From Paradesertivirga sp966210515 (lineage in GTDB: Bacteria > Bacteroidota > Bacteroidia > Sphingobacteriales > Sphingobacteriaceae), in NCBI GenBank assembly GCA_966210515.1, contig CBIHLM010000007.1, positions 27,659-91,658 of the forward strand: a stretch of 64,000 nucleotides of DNA, given 5' to 3'. The translations under genes and the position numbers were made by a program. The notes below the pieces were generated by a model that was not told the DNA's origin, did no database searches, and saw only the letters and a program-made list of their open reading frames with translations. Below, piece after piece: positions 34,044 through 44,235 of this stretch (the first letter of the stretch is position 1; every line of letters starts with the position of its first letter).

Positions 34044-36089
34044 ATGAACAAGAAGGAAATAAAAGCTTGGTTCCTTGCAGTAGTTTCAGTTTTTATCGGC
34101 GTGTCTTTGAATGCGCAGGTGTTATATGTTGGGGCGAACTATCATCCCCATGATGATAAAGACCCTGAAAAGATAAAGAGAGATATTCAGCTTATGAAAG
34201 CCGCAGGACTGACGGTAGTCCGCATGGGGCATTTGGCCTGGGATAGTTTTGAACCTTCGGAAGGGAAATTCGATTTCGGATGGTTTGACAAGGTGATGGA
34301 TCAAATGAACCAGGCCGGCATTAAAGTAATATTGGATATCGCTATCCGGCCTGTGCCTATATGGCTGCATCATAAATACCCTTCTATTGATGTTACAAAT
34401 CCAGGTGGTATAGCGCAATATCCCAATCACCGGTACATGGACGATCCCGGAGATCCAATGTTTCAAAAATATGCTTTACGATTTACGGATACCTTAAGTA
34501 AACGCTATGCCAAACATCCGGCACTACTGGGTTATGGCATTGATAATGAATCGGGTGACGGACCGATATCCTACTCAGAAACTGTAAGAAAAAGGTTTGT
34601 GACATGGTTGACGAAAAAATATTCAAACCTTGATAATTTGAACAATGCCTGGGCTACGCAGCGTTGGTCAAGACGCATTAATCAATTTAATGAAGTTGGG
34701 CTGCCTGTAGCCGGAGCTAAGAATGGCGCACCTGAAAAGATACTGGATTTCAGACGTTTTATCTCTGATGAAACAAGTCAGTTTTTAATTAAGATTCTTG
34801 ATAAAGTAAATCAGAATGCCCCAGGTGTTTTAACCAATACAAATGCATGGTATTATAGTTCAATGAGGTATTTTGACTATTCAGATATTGCCTATTCCGG
34901 CAAAATGACCCGCCATGGCGAAGGGTTTTACCCCGGAAACACATTGGTGACGAACTGGGGAGTAGTAGCCTCTTTATTCGGGATGTCACGTATCCAGTTT
35001 GAAAGTACAAATCCTTTCTGGTGCAGCGAATTTACCACAATGACAGCCGTGCCAAATTCGATCCGTAAATCGGCTTATGCCAGTTTAATGTATGGCAATC
35101 AAATGGTTTGCGGCTGGACCTGGCAAAGTATGCATTCGGGTGAGGAGCAGTATCTGGAAGGCATGATCGATTGGGACGGGATCCCTAATCGAAAATACGA
35201 TGAATACAAAAAAATCGCGACCGAGTTTAAAAAGATAGAAAAGTATTTCCCTTACCAAAGGAAAGCGGAGGTTGGCATGGCTTTTTCTTTCCCAAGCCAA
35301 ATCGCGAGCAGCGCATTCCCGGAACAGCATGATAATCAACTACAGTCCTGTTTTGGAATTTTCCACTACCGGAACATGGATGCTAACGTAGTTGAAATCG
35401 GTAAAAGCAAACTTAATTATAAACTACTAATAGTTCCCGGGGTGACTGTTATGGACGAAGTGTCGGTCAGTAAAATCAGAGATTTTGTTAATAATGGCGG
35501 AACGGTTATTATGACAAGCAATTCGGCTTTTGTTGATGAAACAGGGAAAGTATTTGCTTCTACCCGTCCGGGCGGCCTAAGCGACGTATTCGGGATTCGT
35601 GTTGGAAGTTTCGAAGAGACCGAAATGATGAATGAGCTTTCCATGAAATCTTATAAGGGTAAACGGATAGAATTTACTTACAACGGGAAAACTACTGATC
35701 TCGAATCGGAAAGGTTTGATATTGTTGAACCGAAAACCGCTCAGGTTGTCGGAAAGATCACCAGCCTCGATAAGGATTATCCGATAATGACTGTTAACAA
35801 GTTTGGCAAAGGTAAGGCAATTTATGTGGGGCTCCATGCTAATGGCAATGCTTTGAACCTCTTGCTTGATGATTTGATCAATGAACTGGGTATTAAAAAA
35901 GGTCCTGATGTGCCCAACGGCGTTATGTCCAGGCAGATAGACAAAAACCATTACCTGTACTTGAATGTGACTGGAGAACCGAAAGAGATACAGATGAATA
36001 CGAAGTCAAGAAGCCTTCTTTTTGATAGAAATTACACGGGAAATTTTACGATTGCCCCTTACGAGCCGGAGTTTATTGAAATAAAATAA
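34044..36089 (+). CDS. Divergent GH42-like beta-galactosidase
   Basis: A 681-residue exported protein (signal peptide to SLNAQ, residue 25). Clan GH-A barrel features follow the GH42 pattern: VGANYHPHDDKD, GLTVVRMGHLAWDSFEPSEG (about residues 55-74), WLHHKYPSIDV, and acid/base Glu169 in GYGIDNESGDG. The barrel is followed by a GH42M/A4-type domain (about 395-520, LIVPGVTVMDEVSVSKI). The expected nucleophile region reads FWCSEFTTMT (Glu329) rather than the usual ME.QPGPVNW motif seen in the second GH42 of this window. It may therefore belong to a divergent subgroup or a neighbouring clan-A family with another specificity. It overlaps functionally with the later GH42 and GH2 genes. Confidence 0.75.
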   Translation: MNKKEIKAWFLAVVSVFIGVSLNAQVLYVGANYHPHDDKDPEKIKRDIQLMKAAGLTVVRMGHLAWDSFEPSEGKFDFGWFDKVMDQMNQAGIKVILDIAIRPVPIWLHHKYPSIDVTNPGGIAQYPNHRYMDDPGDPMFQKYALRFTDTLSKRYAKHPALLGYGIDNESGDGPISYSETVRKRFVTWLTKKYSNLDNLNNAWATQRWSRRINQFNEVGLPVAGAKNGAPEKILDFRRFISDETSQFLIKILDKVNQNAPGVLTNTNAWYYSSMRYFDYSDIAYSGKMTRHGEGFYPGNTLVTNWGVVASLFGMSRIQFESTNPFWCSEFTTMTAVPNSIRKSAYASLMYGNQMVCGWTWQSMHSGEEQYLEGMIDWDGIPNRKYDEYKKIATEFKKIEKYFPYQRKAEVGMAFSFPSQIASSAFPEQHDNQLQSCFGIFHYRNMDANVVEIGKSKLNYKLLIVPGVTVMDEVSVSKIRDFVNNGGTVIMTSNSAFVDETGKVFASTRPGGLSDVFGIRVGSFEETEMMNELSMKSYKGKRIEFTYNGKTTDLESERFDIVEPKTAQVVGKITSLDKDYPIMTVNKFGKGKAIYVGLHANGNALNLLLDDLINELGIKKGPDVPNGVMSRQIDKNHYLYLNVTGEPKEIQMNTKSRSLLFDRNYTGNFTIAPYEPEFIEIK

Positions 36090-36254
36090 TTCATTACTGT
36101 ATGGCAGACCTGATAGTAATTATCGAAAAATAACATGAATAGGCTTATGTATTAAGTGTTTTTCAAAGCCCTGTTTTTTAGACGATAATTAAGGTCTCAA
36201 ACGATGAAAGTCACAAACAAACAAATAGAAATAACTCACAATACACATAATAAA

Positions 36255-37886
36255 ATGAAAAAATTCTTCACCGCAGCCTTTATGCTTTTCTCGTTTTCTC
36301 TGCTGGCTCAGCAAAAGTATGCTTCACCAGTAAGAGAAGGTAATGAACCCATTGCTTCAGGAAAGTTTAAGCCAACATGGGAATCGCTCCAGCAATACAA
36401 AAGTCCCGAATGGTTTAGCAACGCCAAATTCGGCATATGGGCACATTGGGGGCCTCAATGTCAGCCCGGCCAGGGCGATTGGTATGCCAGACACATGTAC
36501 AACGAAGGCAGCAATCAATACAAATGGCATTTAGAACATTACGGGCATCCCTCCAAAGCCGGCTTTAAGGAAGTGATAAACGATTGGAAAGCAGAAAACT
36601 GGGATCCTGAAAAGCTTGTAAAGTTATACAAACGGGTAGGGGCACAATATTTCTTTGCCATGGCCAATCACCATGATAATCTGGATATGTGGGATAGTAA
36701 ATACCAGGAATGGAACTCCACACGTGTAGGACCTAAGAAAGATATAGTGGCAGGATGGGCGAGCGCTGCTAAAAAATATGATCTTCCATTCGGACTAAGT
36801 GTGCATGCTTCGCGACCATGGACCTGGTTGGAAACTTCGCAACGTCATGATAAAAAGGGTGAATTGCAAGGAGTCCCATATGATGGAAAGCTTACAAAGG
36901 CAGAAGGAAAGGGAACTTGGTGGGAGGGACTTGATCCGCAGGAACTATATGCCCAAAATCATCCTATGAGTCAGAATAGTTGGGATATCAACGGTATATT
37001 TCCGCAATGGGATTGGGGAAATGGTGCTTCTATTCCTTCGCAGCAATATTGTGAGAAATTTTACAACCGTACTGTAGACCTGATCAACAAGTTCAATCCG
37101 GATTTGCTATATTTTGATGATACCGCACTACCCTTATATCCGGTAAGTGATGCCGGATTAAAGATCGCTGCGCATTACTATAATCATAATATGGCAACTC
37201 ACAAGGGCAAACTTGAGGCTGTATTGTTTGGCAAAGTACTTACTCCGGAACAAAAAAAATGTATGGTGTGGGATGTGGAGCGGGGTGCGCCTGATAAGAT
37301 ACAACCTACCCCTTGGCAAACCTGTACCTGTATAGGCGATTGGCATTATAATACTTCGGCTTATCAACACAACTGGTATAAATCAGCAACTACTGTAATT
37401 CATATGCTTGTGGATATCGTTAGTAAGAACGGGAATCTACTGCTTAATATTCCTGTCCGTGGAGATGGTACTATCGATGATAAGGAAGTTGCAATCCTCG
37501 AAAATATAGCAGCCTGGATGGATATAAACAAAGAGAGCATCTTTGATACTCGTCCCTGGAAACAGTATGGCGAAGGGCCTGCAGCAGATGTAGCGAACCC
37601 GGTTAATGCACAAGGATTTAACGAAGGAAAAGTAAAGTTTTCAGCAAAAGACATTCGCTATAACCAGAAAGGCAATGTGCTTTATGCTACAATATTAGGC
37701 GTTCCTTCAGAGGATATTAGCTTGAAATTACTTGGTGAAAAGAACGAAAAGGGCACCATTAAGAGTATAAAAGTGCTTGGTAGTACAGAAAAGCTCTCTT
37801 GGAAACAGAATTCGGATGCCCTCGTAATCCAAAAACCTAAGAACTTTCCAAACAATATAGCACTAGTTTTTAAGATACAGAAATAG
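36255..37886 (+). CDS. GH29 alpha-L-fucosidase
   Basis: A 543-residue exported enzyme started at the ATG at 36255 (MKKFFTAAFMLFSFSLLAQ gives a clean signal peptide; an ATG at 36204 would add 17 polar residues). GH29 motifs are FSNAKFGIWAHWGPQCQPGQ, AMANHHDNLDMWDSKYQEWN and the nucleophile Asp in PDLLYFDDTALPLYP (about residue 288 from this start), followed by a C-terminal beta-sandwich. It removes alpha-linked fucose, consistent with fucosylated xyloglucan. The GH95 remnant at the left border shows that another fucosidase family was once present. A mutarotase gene downstream fits handling of the released sugar. Confidence 0.92.
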   Translation: MKKFFTAAFMLFSFSLLAQQKYASPVREGNEPIASGKFKPTWESLQQYKSPEWFSNAKFGIWAHWGPQCQPGQGDWYARHMYNEGSNQYKWHLEHYGHPSKAGFKEVINDWKAENWDPEKLVKLYKRVGAQYFFAMANHHDNLDMWDSKYQEWNSTRVGPKKDIVAGWASAAKKYDLPFGLSVHASRPWTWLETSQRHDKKGELQGVPYDGKLTKAEGKGTWWEGLDPQELYAQNHPMSQNSWDINGIFPQWDWGNGASIPSQQYCEKFYNRTVDLINKFNPDLLYFDDTALPLYPVSDAGLKIAAHYYNHNMATHKGKLEAVLFGKVLTPEQKKCMVWDVERGAPDKIQPTPWQTCTCIGDWHYNTSAYQHNWYKSATTVIHMLVDIVSKNGNLLLNIPVRGDGTIDDKEVAILENIAAWMDINKESIFDTRPWKQYGEGPAADVANPVNAQGFNEGKVKFSAKDIRYNQKGNVLYATILGVPSEDISLKLLGEKNEKGTIKSIKVLGSTEKLSWKQNSDALVIQKPKNFPNNIALVFKIQK

Positions 37887-37928
37887 GCAAACAGAGCTCA
37901 TCGTTTTGAGCTGTTTAATAAGTTTAGT

Positions 37929-39923
37929 ATGAATAATCAATTAAAAATAGTCCTGGTCCTTCAGATAGTACTGTTTACCTCGGTTTCAATTGCGCAAACC
38001 AAATCAGTAACTGTAACCTCGCCAGATGGTAAAATAGAAATGGCCCTCGAAACCGGGTCGGAAATCCGATGGTCTGTAAAACATGAAAAAACAGAAGTTA
38101 TCAAACCTTCAGCCATTTCGCTTACGCTTGATAAAGGCGTAGTGCTTGGAGCAAATCCGCAAATAAGCAGTATAAAAAGGGCTACTGTAAACTCTTCGTT
38201 TAGTACTCCTTTTTACAAAAAGAGTAAAGTTTTAGACCACTATAATCAGGTCACCGTACAATTTAAAGGTGATTATGGCCTCATTTTAAGAGCTTACAAC
38301 GATGGAGCTGCCTACAGATTCTTCACCACCAAACGTGGAATGATTACGATCATGTCTGAAGATGCCTGCTTCAATTTCGCTGATGATTATAAAGCCTTTG
38401 TACCATATGTTCGGGATCTGCGCGAGAATGATATGTACAGCTCTGCTTTTGAGGCAATGTATGATGAAATTCATCTTTCCAAGTTTGTAAAAGATTCACT
38501 GGCTATTTCTCCGCTTTTGGTTGAGATAGGTGATGGTAAAAAAGCTGTTATTACAGAAGCCGATTTGCAGGATTATCCAGGACTTTTCTTAACTATCAAT
38601 TCGGATAACCGGAAGGGCTTGAAAGGAAAATTTGCTCATTTTCCAGTGAATGAGCGCCTTGGTGGTTACAATAAAATGAACTATATGGTAACCAGCAGAG
38701 CGCCTTTCATTGCCAGGACAAGTGGTACAAGATCTTTCCCCTGGAGGACGGTCGTTGTTAGTTCAAATGATAAAGAGCTGGCCAATAACGATATGGTGCA
38801 GAAACTTTCAGCTCCTTCGAAGATTGCGGATGTAAGTTGGATAAAACCTGGTAAAGTGGCTTGGGACTGGTGGAACGACTGGAATATATCGAAGGTTGAC
38901 TTCAAGGCTGGAATTAATACAGAAACATACAAGTATTACATAGATTTTGCGGCCAAAAATAATATTGACTACGTAATACTGGATGAAGGCTGGAGCGAAG
39001 AAAATGACATGCTGAAAATTTCACCTAAGATCAATATGGAAGAAATCATCAGTTATGCAAAACAAAAGAACGTTGGAGTTTTTCTGTGGGCCACCTGGTA
39101 TGCAATTAATCAGGTTCTGGATAATGCATTTTCAAAGTATTCTGTAATGGGAGTTAAGGGCTTTAAGATAGATTTCATCGACCGGGATGATCAAAAGATG
39201 GTAAAGTCTCTCCACAACATCGCTAAAAAAGCAGCGGATTATAAATTGCTTATTGACTATCACGGCATGTATAAGCCGGCAGGTATGCAGCGTACTTATC
39301 CCAACGTCCTCAACTTTGAAGGGGTTAAAGGTTTAGAGAATGTTAAGTGGACTGCAAACGATGATTTACCCCGATATGAGACTAGTATCCCTTTTATCAG
39401 GATGCTTTCAGGACCAATGGATTACACCCCGGGGGCAATGCGTAATGCCACGCGGGCAGATTTCAGACCCAGTAATTCCTTGCCAATGAGCCAGGGAACA
39501 AGAAGTCATCAGCTCGCAATGTATATCGTGTTTGAGGCTCCGTTCCAGATGATGTGTGATAATCCAACTGCCTATATGAAAGAACAGGAAAGTACGGATT
39601 TTATATCTAAGATGCCCGTAACGTTTGATGAAACTATTGCCCTTGATGGAAAAATAGGTGAATATGTTGCTATTGCTCGCAAAAAAGGCAATACATGGTA
39701 TGCTGGAGGATTAACCAACTGGTCTCAGAGAGATATGACCTTTGATCTGTCATTTTTGGAAAAAGGCAGCTATATGGCGGAGGTTTTTAAAGACGGTGTG
39801 AATGCTGAAAAAGACGCCACCGACTATAAACGCTATACGGTTAAGGTAAATCCGGAAGATAAAATGACGCTTCATTTGGCACCCGGAGGTGGTTTTGCAA
39901 TAAGGTTTGATCCTATAAAATAG
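37929..39923 (+). CDS. GH97 alpha-glycosidase (retaining-type signature)
   Basis: A 664-residue exported protein (signal peptide to SIAQ, residue 23) with the full GH97 layout. The N-terminal beta-super-sandwich runs to about 285. The barrel contains NIDYVILDEGWSEENDM, MGVKGFKIDFIDRDDQKM (Asp415) and VLNFEGVKGLENVKW (Glu464), and a C-terminal beta domain ends the protein. In GH97 the Asp of the KIDF-DRDD strand marks the retaining subgroup, exemplified by an alpha-galactosidase, as opposed to the inverting SusB alpha-glucosidases. The substrate is therefore more likely alpha-galactoside than starch, an inference. A decayed paralogue of its N-terminal half lies at 63391. The next gene starts one base after the stop. 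Confidence 0.9.
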   Translation: MNNQLKIVLVLQIVLFTSVSIAQTKSVTVTSPDGKIEMALETGSEIRWSVKHEKTEVIKPSAISLTLDKGVVLGANPQISSIKRATVNSSFSTPFYKKSKVLDHYNQVTVQFKGDYGLILRAYNDGAAYRFFTTKRGMITIMSEDACFNFADDYKAFVPYVRDLRENDMYSSAFEAMYDEIHLSKFVKDSLAISPLLVEIGDGKKAVITEADLQDYPGLFLTINSDNRKGLKGKFAHFPVNERLGGYNKMNYMVTSRAPFIARTSGTRSFPWRTVVVSSNDKELANNDMVQKLSAPSKIADVSWIKPGKVAWDWWNDWNISKVDFKAGINTETYKYYIDFAAKNNIDYVILDEGWSEENDMLKISPKINMEEIISYAKQKNVGVFLWATWYAINQVLDNAFSKYSVMGVKGFKIDFIDRDDQKMVKSLHNIAKKAADYKLLIDYHGMYKPAGMQRTYPNVLNFEGVKGLENVKWTANDDLPRYETSIPFIRMLSGPMDYTPGAMRNATRADFRPSNSLPMSQGTRSHQLAMYIVFEAPFQMMCDNPTAYMKEQESTDFISKMPVTFDETIALDGKIGEYVAIARKKGNTWYAGGLTNWSQRDMTFDLSFLEKGSYMAEVFKDGVNAEKDATDYKRYTVKVNPEDKMTLHLAPGGGFAIRFDPIK

Positions 39924-39924
39924 G

Positions 39925-41538
39925 ATGTTGCGAGGACTGAGGCCGATGAGGAAATTGCCAAAAAGGAAAATAATAAAAGAATTAGTCCTGTTAGCTGTGT
40001 TGATGATGTTCACAGCCAATAAAGGTTATTCGCAGCTACCCGTTCAGGTAAAAGTTGAAGAGGGATGGATACAAGGAACCAAGGAAAATGCCTTAACCGT
40101 ATTCCGTGGAATTCCATTTGCAGCTCCGCCAGTCGGTAATTTAAGATGGAAAGGTCCTCAACCACTTAGAAATTGGGATGGGGTAAAGCAAGCTTTTCAT
40201 TTTGCAGCTTCGCCTATGCAGGGAGGTAAGCCAGCCTCGGGAAAAAGCGAAGACTGCTTATATTTAAATGTCTGGACTCCTGCAAAATCAGAAAAAGATC
40301 AGTTACCTGTAATGGTATGGATTTACGGAGGTGGGTTCGGTTCCGGATCAACCGCCGAACCATGGTATGACGGACAGAAACTGGCGCAAAAGGGAGTTGT
40401 ATTTGTCAGCATAGCCTATCGCGTAGGTCCACTTGGATTTTTGGCTCATCCCACGTTAAGCAACGAAACGCCCCAACATACATCGGGCAATTATGGTTTG
40501 CTCGACCAAATTGCAGGTCTTAAATGGGTGCAGAAAAACATTGCTGCTTTTGGGGGCGACCCCCAAAAAGTAACCATTTTTGGCGAATCGGCAGGAGGAA
40601 TCTCAGTTAGTATGTTATGCGCTTCCCCGCTCGCTAAAGGACTTTTTCGGGGAGCAATTTCGCAAAGTGGCGGATCGTTTGGACCAACAGGTACCATAAC
40701 ATACCCCGGCGAAAATATGAAGACACTGAAACTAGCCGAAAGTGACGGGACTAGTTATGCAGCAAAAGCAGGGGCAGCTTCAATAGAAGAACTCAGAAAA
40801 ATGGAGGTTGACAAGCTCCCAATGGGTTGGGGTGTGGGCAGTTCATGGCCCATTGTTGATGGATACGTAATTCCGAATATTCAATATAAATTGTATCAGG
40901 AGGGAATGTACAATGATGTACCAGTATTAATTGGTTACAATTCAGATGAAGGCCTAAGCTTCTCTCCTGGGAAAACCTCACAGGAGTATATTAATGGGGT
41001 AAAGACACGATATGGAAAATTTGCCGATGATTTGATTAAAGCCTACCCGGCTGGTAGGGGTCCTGTTCCGCGATCTGCGAGGAATTTGTCCCGCGATGCT
41101 GCTTTTGGATGGCACAACTGGACATGGGCAACACTCCAGTCAAAAACAGGAAAATCGAAAGTGTTTTACTATTTTTTTGATCAACACCCTAATTATCCTG
41201 AAGGCTCTCCTGAATACGGGCATGGCTCGCCTCATGCACAAGATGTTTCGTATGTTTTTCAGCATATAGACCCATCAAATCCTCAAATTTCTAAATCAGA
41301 TGTGACGATTTCGATGGCGATGGGAAACTACTGGATAAATTTTGCAAAGTATGGCGACCCAAATGGTAAGGGGCTTCCCCGATGGCCTGCATTTACCGCT
41401 GATAAAACAGCCGTTATGTATTTCGCTGAGACACCGCATATTGGGCCGGTTCCCGATGAAAAGTCGCTTGAGGTATTGGATCAATATTTTAAGTGGCGAC
41501 TTGGTTTGAATGGAAAAGATGGGGTGTCGGTCAGATGA
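39925..41538 (+). CDS. Type B carboxylesterase, exported
   Basis: A 537-residue alpha/beta-hydrolase of the carboxylesterase/lipase type B family. An N-terminal leader of about 37 residues has its hydrophobic core at 20-30 and a cleavage-like GYSQ; a shorter start at 39946 is possible. Family motifs are FRGIPFAAPPVGNLRWKGP (about 60-78), SEDCLYLNVWTP, VWIYGGGFGSGS (oxyanion hole) and Ser222 in FGESAGGISVS. A Glu in GYNSDEG and a His in HGSPHAQDV complete the likely triad. The substrate is unknown; acetyl or aromatic ester removal from the polysaccharide is the contextual guess. It is tightly coupled to GH97 (one-base gap) and close to the GH2 gene. Confidence 0.9.
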   Translation: MLRGLRPMRKLPKRKIIKELVLLAVLMMFTANKGYSQLPVQVKVEEGWIQGTKENALTVFRGIPFAAPPVGNLRWKGPQPLRNWDGVKQAFHFAASPMQGGKPASGKSEDCLYLNVWTPAKSEKDQLPVMVWIYGGGFGSGSTAEPWYDGQKLAQKGVVFVSIAYRVGPLGFLAHPTLSNETPQHTSGNYGLLDQIAGLKWVQKNIAAFGGDPQKVTIFGESAGGISVSMLCASPLAKGLFRGAISQSGGSFGPTGTITYPGENMKTLKLAESDGTSYAAKAGAASIEELRKMEVDKLPMGWGVGSSWPIVDGYVIPNIQYKLYQEGMYNDVPVLIGYNSDEGLSFSPGKTSQEYINGVKTRYGKFADDLIKAYPAGRGPVPRSARNLSRDAAFGWHNWTWATLQSKTGKSKVFYYFFDQHPNYPEGSPEYGHGSPHAQDVSYVFQHIDPSNPQISKSDVTISMAMGNYWINFAKYGDPNGKGLPRWPAFTADKTAVMYFAETPHIGPVPDEKSLEVLDQYFKWRLGLNGKDGVSVR

Positions 41539-41566
41539 ACAGAAGAAAATCGAATATTTAATCTTT

Positions 41567-44074
41567 ATGAACCTGATATTTAGAAGAATGAAGATAGTTG
41601 GAGACCCCTTATTATACCTGCTAAGGGATAATAGGCATCAAAAAAATTGCAACCACCACTATTTTTATTCCAAAGTATTAACAATAGTTTTTCTGCTTTT
41701 AACAGGTGGCATTTTAGCTCATGCTCAAAATCACAGTAATGCAGGTCGAAAACAGTTATTTGATTACGACTGGAAATTTGCTCAGGGGGATAAGACATCA
41801 GCCCAATCCAGAGATTTTGACGACACAGGTTGGCGTAATCTGGACTTACCGCACGACTGGAGTATCGAAGGGAAAACACACCCCAAAAATCCAACCGGTA
41901 ATGCCGGAGGCTACTTTCCTGCAGGTATTGGTTGGTACAGGAAAACGTTTAAGGTTCCGGGTGAATGGAAAGGTAAAAACGTTTCTGTTTATTTTGAAGG
42001 AGTGTACATGAACTCCGAAGTGTTTATTAATGGAAAATCGCTTGGCGTTCGTCCTTATGGTTATTCTTCGTTTAGTTACAACCTATCACCTTATCTGGAT
42101 TTCAACAAAGAAAATGTCATCGCGGTCCGTGTAGATAATTCTCAGCAAATAAACTCCAGGTGGTATAGCGGCTCTGGTATCTATCGTCATGTTTGGTTAA
42201 ATGTTACCAATCCATTGCACGTGGCTCAATGGGGTGTTGCAATTACAACTCCGGCTGTATCTGTTAAAAAAGCTACGGTTCAAATAAAAACCCGGTTGAA
42301 AAACGAAACGGCATTTCCACAAAGCATTATACTCAAAACACGATTGATGACTAGGAAAGTAGGAAATGCAGGAAGCGGAAAAATAAAAGTTGAGTTAGCT
42401 GCAAATAGTGAAAAGGAGGTTACCCAAACCATTAATGTAGCTAATCCCTTATTATGGACACCTGAAACTCCCAATTTGTATAAAGCGCAAATCCAGATAT
42501 CAAAAGGTAGTAATGTAGTGGACGAAACGGAAGCCAGTTTTGGTATCCGTTCGATAAGCTTTACTGCTGAAAAGGGGTTTCAGCTTAACGGCAAAACAGT
42601 GAAAATAAACGGTGGCTGTGTGCATCACGACAATGGTTGTCTCGGTGCAGCTGCTTTTGACCGTGCCGAGGAGCGTAAGATCGAGCAACTGAAAGCTGCC
42701 GGGTTTAACGCCGTAAGAACTTCTCACAATCCTCCTTCCGAAGCTTTCTTAAATGCTTGTGACAGATTGGGGCTATTGGTTATGGATGAATCGTTTGATG
42801 GCTGGAGAGGTGGTAAAAATAAGCATGACTATTCGGTCTGTTTCGACCAGTGGTGGAAGCGCGATTTGGAAACAATGGTGTTGCGTGACAGGAATCACCC
42901 CTCAATTATCATGTGGAGCATTGGCAATGAAGTATCCGAAAGAAAAACACCTGAGGCAGTTGAAACAGCTAAGAAACTTGTCGCCGCTGTTAAAAATATA
43001 GATTCAACCAGGCCGGTTACATCAGCTGTTGTAACCTGGGACGAATGGGAAGCTTTTGATCCTTTGATGGCTGCTCATGACATTGCCGGTTATAGTTATC
43101 AGTTGCATAGCGCACCTGCGGATCATAAAAGAGTTCCTTCCCGCATTGTTGTACAGACGGAATCGTACCCACGGGATGCTTTCGCTAATTGGAAGCTGGT
43201 GAAAAACAACAGCTATATTATCGGAGATTTTGTATGGACAGCAATTGATTATCTCGGTGAGGCAGGAATTGGTCGTTCGTATTATTCGGGTGAGGTTACG
43301 GGAGAAAATTGGGACAACGATATGTTTCCATGGCACGGCGCTTATTGTGGAGATATTGACCTGCTCGGTTGGAGAAAGCCTATATCCCATTACAGGAGTA
43401 TCTTATATAATAACCACGAAAGGCTTTACATGGCTGTTCGTGAACCTAACCCCGAGCCATTGCAAATTAAAGAAACAAAATGGTCTGTATGGCCAACTTG
43501 GGAAAGCTGGACCTGGCCAGGATTCGAAGGCAGAAATATCGACATAGAGGTATATTCGAAATACCCGAGGGTAAGGCTTTACCTTAACGATAAATTTATC
43601 GGCGAAAAGCCAACAAGTGAGGAGCAGGAATTTAAGGCCACTTTTTCAGTTCCTTATACACCGGGTATTCTCAAAGCTGTCGGTGTCGAAAATGATAAGG
43701 AGAGAGAATCGACCAGTTTGCAAACTTCAGGGAACGCTGCAAAGATTAAACTCGTTGCCGACCGTAAGGAGATATTAGCTAATGGTCAGGATTTATCGTA
43801 CGTAACAATCGAAATAACTGATAAGAATGGAATATTTCAGCCGAATGCTGCAAATCGCTTGCATTTTACAATCGAGGGGCCCGGCGTAATTGCCGGTGTA
43901 GATAATGCAGATCTAAAGGACCTTGATCAATACGTGGGCAATACGCGTAAGGTATGGCATGGAAGGGCTTTGGTGGTTATCAAAAGCACGCGTAATGCAG
44001 GTGATGTCAAGCTTACGGTTACTTCTCCTGACCTGGCAGCGGCAACATTAACAATCAAAGCGTTTGGGAAGTAG
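41567..44074 (+). CDS. GH2 beta-galactosidase-type enzyme
   Basis: The start is placed at the ATG at 41567 (MNLIFRRMK); 41588 is also possible and 41510 would overlap the preceding gene. A late signal-anchor (VLTIVFLLLTGGILAHAQ) gives an exported protein of 835 residues. GH2 domains in order: sugar-binding jelly-roll (RKQLFDYDWKF to SGSGIYRHVWL), Ig-like domain, barrel with NGGCVHHDNGCLGAA, TSHNPPSEAFL and the acid/base Glu in MWSIGNEVSE, nucleophile Glu in VVQTESYPRD, then C-terminal Ig-like domains of the DUF4982 type. These features fit exo-beta-galactosidases that remove galactose from xyloglucan side chains. Beta-glucuronidase and beta-mannosidase are less likely. Confidence 0.9.
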   Translation: MNLIFRRMKIVGDPLLYLLRDNRHQKNCNHHYFYSKVLTIVFLLLTGGILAHAQNHSNAGRKQLFDYDWKFAQGDKTSAQSRDFDDTGWRNLDLPHDWSIEGKTHPKNPTGNAGGYFPAGIGWYRKTFKVPGEWKGKNVSVYFEGVYMNSEVFINGKSLGVRPYGYSSFSYNLSPYLDFNKENVIAVRVDNSQQINSRWYSGSGIYRHVWLNVTNPLHVAQWGVAITTPAVSVKKATVQIKTRLKNETAFPQSIILKTRLMTRKVGNAGSGKIKVELAANSEKEVTQTINVANPLLWTPETPNLYKAQIQISKGSNVVDETEASFGIRSISFTAEKGFQLNGKTVKINGGCVHHDNGCLGAAAFDRAEERKIEQLKAAGFNAVRTSHNPPSEAFLNACDRLGLLVMDESFDGWRGGKNKHDYSVCFDQWWKRDLETMVLRDRNHPSIIMWSIGNEVSERKTPEAVETAKKLVAAVKNIDSTRPVTSAVVTWDEWEAFDPLMAAHDIAGYSYQLHSAPADHKRVPSRIVVQTESYPRDAFANWKLVKNNSYIIGDFVWTAIDYLGEAGIGRSYYSGEVTGENWDNDMFPWHGAYCGDIDLLGWRKPISHYRSILYNNHERLYMAVREPNPEPLQIKETKWSVWPTWESWTWPGFEGRNIDIEVYSKYPRVRLYLNDKFIGEKPTSEEQEFKATFSVPYTPGILKAVGVENDKERESTSLQTSGNAAKIKLVADRKEILANGQDLSYVTIEITDKNGIFQPNAANRLHFTIEGPGVIAGVDNADLKDLDQYVGNTRKVWHGRALVVIKSTRNAGDVKLTVTSPDLAAATLTIKAFGK

Positions 44075-44121
44075 CATTAGGAAGTCCTTTAAATCACCTC
44101 CGAGAGGCTATTACTTTAAGT

Positions 44122-44149
44122 TTTGGGGACAACGTAGAATTTAGGTTTG
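44122..44149 (+). promoter_or_regulatory. Possible promoter ahead of the mutarotase gene
   Basis: TTTG at 44122-44125 and TAGGTTTG at 44142-44149 match the two Bacteroidota promoter elements, but the spacing is 16 bases rather than 19. It lies in the 160-base gap after GH2 and could drive the mutarotase and the esterase pseudogene. Confidence 0.35.
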
Positions 44150-44235
44150 TAAATGATTATAGCGGGTAAAGTATCCGGTGGTAAGCAAAAACTATCTGAC
44201 CGCCCTCGATTCTTCTGCTATTCTAACTATTTAAT

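Noticed and set aside
37888..37916. Imperfect hairpin between GH29 and GH97 as a terminator
   Set aside because: The stem has a two-base bulge and no T-run, and the genes are closely spaced in one operon.
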